Shown: positions 4,932-9,029 of the stretch, in pieces
How positions within the stretch are numbered: the stretch's first letter is position 1
Layout: every line of letters begins with the position of its first letter
Origin: an uncultured bacterium
GTDB taxonomy: Bacteria > Bacillota > Clostridia > Lachnospirales > Lachnospiraceae
Length of the DNA stretch: 9,029 nt
Assembly: GCA_905214365.1 (NCBI GenBank)
Contig: CAJMMH010000097.1
Coordinates: 1 to 9,029, forward strand
Direction: 5' to 3'
Notes under the pieces: generated by a model
Databases searched by the model: none
The model's input: the letters and a program-made list of their open reading frames with translations, nothing else
Told to the model about the DNA's origin: nothing
Made by a program: the position numbers and the translations under genes

Positions 4932-6833
4932 TCAGGAAGCCTGCTCATCTGTCTGGTCAAACTGGCTGTTATACAGCTCTGCGTAAAATCCTCCCTTTTC
5001 CAGCAGCGTCTCATGCGTACCGCTTTCAATGATATCTCCATCCTTCAGGACAAGAATGAGATCTGCGTTTTTAATGGTAGAAAGACGATGCGCAATGACA
5101 AACGAAGTCCGGTTCTTCATCAGTTCATCCATTGCCTTCTGAATCTGCAGCTCCGTTCTGGTATCAACCGAGCTGGTTGCTTCATCCAGGATCAGCATCG
5201 GCTTATCCGCGATCATCGCACGGGCAATCGTCAACTGCTGCTTCTGTCCCTGTGACAGGTTTACCTGATCATTCAGCACGGTATCGTATCCATGGGACAG
5301 CGTTTTTACAAAGTGGTCAAGTCCAACCGCGCGGCAGGCCTCTTCCATTTTCGCGTCCGATACATTCGGCGTACAGTAAACCAGGTTCTCGCGGACGGTT
5401 CCCTCAAACAGCCAGGTGTCCTGCAGCACCATGCAGAACTGAGAATGTACATCCTCGCGGCATACATCCGTCGTCGGAACGCCGTCAATACAGATCTGAC
5501 CGCCCTGGATATCATAAAAGCGCATCAACAGGTTGACAAGCGTTGTCTTTCCGGCTCCGGTCGGACCGACAATCGCGATCTTCTGGCCCGGCTTTGCTTC
5601 CGCGGAAAAGTCATGGATGATAACACGGTCTGAATTATAGCCGAACTTTACATGCTCAAAAGAAACATCTCCGGTCACATGCTCCAGCTTCTTTGTCTTT
5701 CCGCTCTCATCTTCCATTTCCTTTGCTTCCAGGAACTCAAAGACACGCTCTCCGGCTGCCGCCGCGGACTGCAGAGACTGTGCCGCCTGCGCGATCTGCG
5801 ACAGCGGCTGCGTGAAGTAGCGCACATACATCATAAATGCAACAATGACTTCAAATCCGATGATTCCCTTCATCGTCAGCGCCGCGCCGACAACGCAGAC
5901 AGCCACATATCCAAAGTTTCCGATAAAAGTCATCAGCGGCGGCATCAGACCGGCCAGGCACTGCGCGCGGAACGCGCTTTCCTTCAACTCACCGTTCATC
6001 CGGTCAAAGGTCTTTGCCGCGTTATCTTCTCCGTTATATGCCTTTACAACGGTATGTCCGGCATAGATTTCTTCGATATGTCCGTTGATTTCTCCGAGGT
6101 GCTGCTGCTGCTGCGTAAAGTACTTCTGAGATCTTCCGGTAATCGCCATCATCAGTCCAAAGCCGATGATCGTCGCGCCAACCGCAGTCAGCGTCATCCA
6201 TCCGTCTGTCTTCAGCATCATAAACAGAGATCCGCCGAACAGTGTCACCGCGGAAACCAGGTTTCCGACGCTCTGGTTCATGGACTGTGAAATGGTATCG
6301 ACGTCGTTAGTGACGCGGGAAAGAATATCTCCGGTCGTAGACTGGCTGTAATAGCTCATCGGCAGCCGGTTAATCTTCCCGGAAATATCGCTGCGCAGTT
6401 TTTTTGAAATTGTCTGCGTAACGGTCGCCATAATCCACTGCTGCCCAAGCGACAGCAGCGCACTGATCACATAAAACGCAACTAAGGTAAATCCAATCCT
6501 CGCAACCGCATCCATGTCGATGCCAGTAAGCAGACCGTTGCTAATCTCCTTTGTCATTTCTGACAATTTATCCGGTCCTTTCAGCGTCAGAACCGTGCCG
6601 CCAATTGCAAAGATAACAGCAACAATCATTGCCGGAACATATTTGCGGCAGTAGCGGATCAGCTTTGCCCAGGTTCCTTTAAAATCAGAAGCTTTTTCAC
6701 CGGCGCCTCTTCCTCCGCCGGGGCCGCGCATCCCCGGTCCTCTCATTCCGGGCCCCCGTCTGCCTGATCCTGCCATGCTGCCTGATCCCGCTTCCGGTCT
6801 CTGCCCGGAAGCATTTTTCTTTTCTTCCATCAT
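4932..6833 (-). CDS. ABC exporter half-transporter, catalytic-site subunit
   Basis: This 633-residue fusion of a six-helix membrane domain (about 60-370) and an ATPase domain (about 390-633) is one half of a heterodimeric multidrug/lipid-type exporter. Walker A is GPTGAGKTT with K429. The signature is LSQGQ (526-530), degenerate from LSGGQ. Walker B ends LILDEATSS with the catalytic E551 intact, and the switch histidine is H582 (AHRLS). The set is complementary to its partner, so this subunit supplies the Walker motifs of the active site and the poor signature of the inactive one. The N-terminus has an odd Gly/Pro/Arg-rich tail with tandem RGPGM units (residues 25-45) before the first helix. 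The start is supported by AAAGGAGG 7 nt upstream and overlaps the previous stop as ATGA, implying translational coupling. Substrate unknown. Confidence 0.95.
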   Translation of the reverse strand: MMEEKKNASGQRPEAGSGSMAGSGRRGPGMRGPGMRGPGGGRGAGEKASDFKGTWAKLIRYCRKYVPAMIVAVIFAIGGTVLTLKGPDKLSEMTKEISNGLLTGIDMDAVARIGFTLVAFYVISALLSLGQQWIMATVTQTISKKLRSDISGKINRLPMSYYSQSTTGDILSRVTNDVDTISQSMNQSVGNLVSAVTLFGGSLFMMLKTDGWMTLTAVGATIIGFGLMMAITGRSQKYFTQQQQHLGEINGHIEEIYAGHTVVKAYNGEDNAAKTFDRMNGELKESAFRAQCLAGLMPPLMTFIGNFGYVAVCVVGAALTMKGIIGFEVIVAFMMYVRYFTQPLSQIAQAAQSLQSAAAAGERVFEFLEAKEMEDESGKTKKLEHVTGDVSFEHVKFGYNSDRVIIHDFSAEAKPGQKIAIVGPTGAGKTTLVNLLMRFYDIQGGQICIDGVPTTDVCREDVHSQFCMVLQDTWLFEGTVRENLVYCTPNVSDAKMEEACRAVGLDHFVKTLSHGYDTVLNDQVNLSQGQKQQLTIARAMIADKPMLILDEATSSVDTRTELQIQKAMDELMKNRTSFVIAHRLSTIKNADLILVLKDGDIIESGTHETLLEKGGFYAELYNSQFDQTDEQAS

Positions 6834-8587
6834 GCCAGTTCCTCCTTTGACAGCTGTGAATACGCGATCTGTTGATAAACTTCACAATTCTTCATCAGCT
6901 CATCATGCGTTCCCATTCCGACTACCTTTCCGTCTTCCAGAACCAGAATCTTATCCGCGTCACGGATCGTTCCGATTCGCTGAGCTACAATCAGTCTGGT
7001 CGCATTACCGCAGCGCTTCCTCAATTCCTCTCTCAGAATCCGATCTGTCTTATAATCCAGCGCAGAAAATGAATCGTCAAAAATCAGGATTTCCGGATGA
7101 CGGCAGATTGCTCTCGCAATCGACAGTCTCTGCTTCTGTCCACCGGACAAATTGGAACCACCCTGCGCAATATACGCCTTGCTTCCGCCTTCCATTTTGC
7201 TGACAAACTCCTCCGCCTGCGCCGTTTCAATCGCATCGGAAACATCTTCATTCGTAAATCTGTTTCTGCCATTATCGCCGTACGCAACATTACTTTCCAC
7301 GGTTCCGGAAAACAGCGTCGCCTTCTGCGATACATAACCAATCTTATTGCGAAGCGCCTTCTGGCGGTATTCCTTTACATTCACACCATCTACCAGTACT
7401 TCTCCTTCGGTTGCGTCATAAAAACGGGGAATCAGGTTGATAACCGAACTCTTTCCGCATCCGGTTGCTCCGATAAATGCCACCGTTTCTCCCTGATGTG
7501 CCGTGAAGGTAATGTCATCCAACACATTTTTCTCTGCATCCGGATACCGGAAGCTGACATGCCGGAACTCAATTTCCCCCTTCTTGCTTCCTGCCGCATC
7601 AGTGACGGTGCCATCCTTGATGGAAACCGGCATATCCAACACTTCATTGATACGCTTTGCGGAAACACTTGCACGCGGAAGCAGTATAAAAATCATAACC
7701 AGCATCATAAACGACATAACCACCTGCATCGCATACTGGATAAACACAATCATATCGGAAAACAGAGACAGCTTTTCCATGAGTCCAGCGTTGCTGATCA
7801 GATACGCACCGATCCAGTAAATCGCCAGCGTCAATCCATTCATAACCAGCATAATTCCCGGCATCATCGTACCCATCGTCCGGTTTGCGAACAGCTGTGT
7901 TCTGGTCAGATCCTGATTTGCCTGCTCAAACTTGGCTTCCTGATACCCTTCTGCATTGTATGCGCGGATAACGTTCAGACCGGTCAGATTCTCTCTGGTA
8001 ACACGATTCAGGTTATCCGTCAGCACCTGCAGCTTCTTAAACTTCGGAAGCGCGACAATCACACAAATTCCGACAAACATCAGAAGAATCACAACCGCCG
8101 CTCCGGTTGACATTGTCCACTGCCAGCTCTTGTTTGAAATCTTGCAGATCGCCCAGATCGCCATAACCGGCGCTTTCAGCAGCACCTCCAAACCCATAAC
8201 AATCAGCATCTGAACCTGCGTAATATCATTTGTGGAACGGGTAATCAGACTCGCCGTTGAAAACTTTCCGATCTCCTCCATTGAAAATGACTGTACCTTA
8301 TAAAATACCTGTTGGCGCAGCGTATACGAAAAATCCGCTGAAATCCGTGCCGCGCAAATCGCCGTACATACGGCTGACAACAAACTTCCAAGCGCGCACA
8401 GCAACATCTTACCGCCCGCAATCAGAATATCCTTCATCTCGTTTCCCTGCGTCTGTACCAGCTTGGTAATCTCCGACATATAATCGGGCATCGTCAGACT
8501 CAGCCAGACCTGCGCAACGATAAATACAAATGCAATACAGGCAAGAATCCAGTCCTTTGCATTCAGCTTCTTTAACAGCTTAAGCAT
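6830..8587 (-). CDS. ABC exporter half-transporter, degenerate-site subunit
   Basis: This 585-residue half-transporter has a six-helix membrane domain (about 10-310) followed by an ATPase domain. Walker A is GATGCGKSS with K379 and the signature is canonical LSGGQ (480-484). Walker B is LIFDDSFSALD, where D505 replaces the catalytic glutamate. The switch position is Q536 (VAQRIG) instead of histidine. This pattern is known from heterodimeric exporters such as TM287/TM288, where one composite site binds ATP but hardly hydrolyses it. The start at 8587 (MLKLLKKL) is preferred because AAAGGAG sits 8 nt upstream. An in-frame ATG at 8605 would add six residues but lacks a proper site and would place this Shine-Dalgarno inside the coding sequence. 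It is first in the pair, with a promoter at 8749-8776. No regulator gene is adjacent in the window. Confidence 0.95.
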   Translation of the reverse strand: MLKLLKKLNAKDWILACIAFVFIVAQVWLSLTMPDYMSEITKLVQTQGNEMKDILIAGGKMLLCALGSLLSAVCTAICAARISADFSYTLRQQVFYKVQSFSMEEIGKFSTASLITRSTNDITQVQMLIVMGLEVLLKAPVMAIWAICKISNKSWQWTMSTGAAVVILLMFVGICVIVALPKFKKLQVLTDNLNRVTRENLTGLNVIRAYNAEGYQEAKFEQANQDLTRTQLFANRTMGTMMPGIMLVMNGLTLAIYWIGAYLISNAGLMEKLSLFSDMIVFIQYAMQVVMSFMMLVMIFILLPRASVSAKRINEVLDMPVSIKDGTVTDAAGSKKGEIEFRHVSFRYPDAEKNVLDDITFTAHQGETVAFIGATGCGKSSVINLIPRFYDATEGEVLVDGVNVKEYRQKALRNKIGYVSQKATLFSGTVESNVAYGDNGRNRFTNEDVSDAIETAQAEEFVSKMEGGSKAYIAQGGSNLSGGQKQRLSIARAICRHPEILIFDDSFSALDYKTDRILREELRKRCGNATRLIVAQRIGTIRDADKILVLEDGKVVGMGTHDELMKNCEVYQQIAYSQLSKEELA

Positions 8588-8742
8588 AGCTTCAACTCCT
8601 TTCATCCCTCATTTTATGATTTACGCTCCGGCGCAGCAAAACACGAAAGCCGCATATCTCTGCCGCCATTGTTTCCACACTGCCTGCGGTTCTGTCCGCA
8701 TTCCTATACCCCGTCCGCTTTTCAGCTTTTGTCTGAGCGTAT
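8588..8742 (-). other. Leader of the ABC exporter transcript
   Basis: About 155 nt lie between the predicted transcription start and the first ABC gene. On the minus strand it contains a hairpin TGCGG-ACAGAA-CCGCA and a larger imperfect one pairing GGC(G)GCAG with CTGCGCC, but no U-tract, so no attenuator is evident. The end holds the AAAGGAG ribosome site. Confidence 0.45.
8621..8701 (-). CDS. Possible 26-residue leader peptide upstream of the ABC genes
   Basis: On the minus strand an ATG at 8701 opens 26 codons (beginning MRTEPQAVWKQW and ending CCAGA) before TAA at 8623-8621. GGGG sits 7 nt upstream as a weak ribosome site. The frame ends 33 nt before the ABC start, so it could be a regulatory leader peptide of the kind seen upstream of drug exporters. 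The peptide has no recognisable motif and a frame of this length arises often by chance. Confidence 0.22.
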   Translation of the reverse strand: MRTEPQAVWKQWRQRYAAFVFCCAGA

Positions 8743-8748
8743 TTACCT

Positions 8749-8776
8749 ATTATAATTTATTTCCTTTCATCGTCAA
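8749..8776 (-). promoter_or_regulatory. Promoter of the ABC exporter genes
   Basis: On the minus strand TTGACG (8776-8771) and TATAAT (8754-8749) are separated by 16 nt in an AT-rich stretch. The match to housekeeping consensus is 11 of 12. Transcription should begin near 8742 and cover both ABC genes. Read-through into the kinase-like gene is possible. Confidence 0.75.
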
Positions 8777-8824
8777 TATATTTTAGATAAAGTTAATACT
8801 GTTTCAGATTCTTTTTATCTTAGC

Positions 8825-8854
8825 GAGAGCATGTTTGAAAAAGGCTTTCCGCAA
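8825..8854 (+). repeat. Dispersed short repeat, copy 2
   Basis: This segment, AGAGCATGTTTG followed by AAAAAGGCTTTCCGCAA, matches copy 1 at 1996-2024. The identical 12-nt core and the flanking AGC-ATGT and GCAA elements recur in the same order and orientation. Here it is followed by a hairpin-rich stretch ending in a weak terminator, which copy 1 lacks. Confidence 0.55.
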
Positions 8855-8889
8855 GATGTGTCTTGGCACGTTCTCACACCTGCGGCGGT

Positions 8890-8924
8890 CACTTGCGACA
8901 TCTAATTGCACGTCGCAGTGCAAT
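8890..8924. other. Two mutually exclusive overlapping hairpins
   Basis: CACTTGCGAC (8890-8899) pairs with GTCGCAGTG (8912-8920) with a one-base bulge. The alternative ATTGCAC (8905-8911) pairs with GTGCAAT (8918-8924). The two share 8918-8920 and cannot coexist. No gene is nearby to say what they would control. Confidence 0.45.
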
Positions 8925-8927
8925 CCT

Positions 8928-8943
8928 GCCCGGAGGGCTTTTT
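8928..8943 (+). terminator. Weak Rho-independent-like terminator
   Basis: GCCC (8928-8931), loop GGA, GGGC (8935-8938) and five T residues (8939-8943) form a minimal plus-strand terminator. The stem is only 4 bp. It would end a short plus-strand transcript covering the repeat and hairpins before it, if one exists; no promoter for that was identified. Confidence 0.35.
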
Positions 8944-8964
8944 ACATGATAGGAAAAGTGAACC

Positions 8965-9017
8965 TCACATGACTTCACATGACTAAAGTCACGTGCTTCC
9001 CAGCCGCTTTAAGCGGC
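8965..9017. repeat. Direct repeats and hairpins at the right edge, possible mobile-element end
   Basis: TCACATGACT occurs twice in tandem (8965-8974 and 8975-8984). The second copy forms a hairpin with AGTCACGTG (8987-8995), with one A/C mismatch. A second hairpin, GCCGCT (9003-9008)/AGCGGC (9012-9017), follows with loop TTA. Compact hairpins next to short repeats resemble the subterminal palindromes of IS200/IS605-type elements, whose genes would then lie to the right, outside the window. No transposase is visible, so the identity is a guess. Confidence 0.35.
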
Positions 9018-9029
9018 AGGACAAAATAT

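Noticed and set aside
4736..5041. Upstream extension of the kinase-like frame by 102 codons
   Set aside because: The extension runs through the foldback repeat and the end of the ABC gene, has no family match, and a good ribosome site sits just before the inner ATG at 4735.
7097..8110. Long plus-strand open frame of 337 codons opposite the first ABC gene
   Set aside because: It is antisense to a gene with full ABC motifs, and its translation has no domain and the composition of a shadow frame.
8588..8605. Upstream ATG at 8605 as the start of the first ABC gene
   Set aside because: It adds only six residues, lacks a correctly spaced ribosome site, and the strong AAAGGAG lies between it and the better ATG at 8587.

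Overview
The window looks like chromosomal DNA from a low-to-mid GC Firmicute, most likely a Clostridia member close to Lachnospiraceae. The reasons are strong AGGAGG ribosome sites, a T-box leader, TTGACA/TATAAT promoters, U-tract terminators and a two-gene heterodimeric ABC exporter. The species cannot be named from the sequence.

Left part (1-3992). A minus-strand M42-family metallo-aminopeptidase (84-1136) is divergent from a plus-strand CstA-family transporter gene (2144-3838). A possible next gene begins at the left edge after the peptidase. The roughly 1 kb between the divergent genes holds a candidate peptidase promoter, a near-consensus sigma-A type promoter (1504-1531) and a T-box riboswitch (about 1539-1891). 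The riboswitch has an antiterminator and a mutually exclusive 14-bp terminator. A further 250 nt of unusual leader follows before cstA. The T-box places the CstA transporter under control of an uncharged tRNA; the best specifier reading is ATC (Ile), with GTT (Val) as the main alternative. A peptidase and a putative peptide or pyruvate carrier side by side, with amino-acid sensing on the carrier, suggest nutrient or peptide scavenging, but that is inference.

Middle (3911-4925). A large nested hairpin with U-tracts on both strands separates convergent cstA and a minus-strand cytidylate-kinase-like gene (4127-4735). Just upstream of that gene lies a foldback element of about 168 bp with long imperfect inverted arms, inserted between the kinase-like gene and the ABC genes.

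Right part (4932-9029). Two half-size ABC exporter genes (8587-6830 and 6833-4932, minus strand) overlap by ATGA and together show the asymmetric motif set of a heterodimeric multidrug-type exporter. One half has Asp for the catalytic Glu and Gln for the switch His; the other has an LSQGQ signature. Their promoter lies at 8749-8776 with a leader of about 155 nt containing a 26-codon open frame. The last 200 bases hold no gene. They hold a short repeat shared with the cstA leader, overlapping hairpins, a weak terminator and a direct-repeat/hairpin cluster that may be the edge of a mobile element.

No rRNA, tRNA, CRISPR array or complete insertion sequence is visible. The main candidates for something new are T-box control of cstA and the foldback element.
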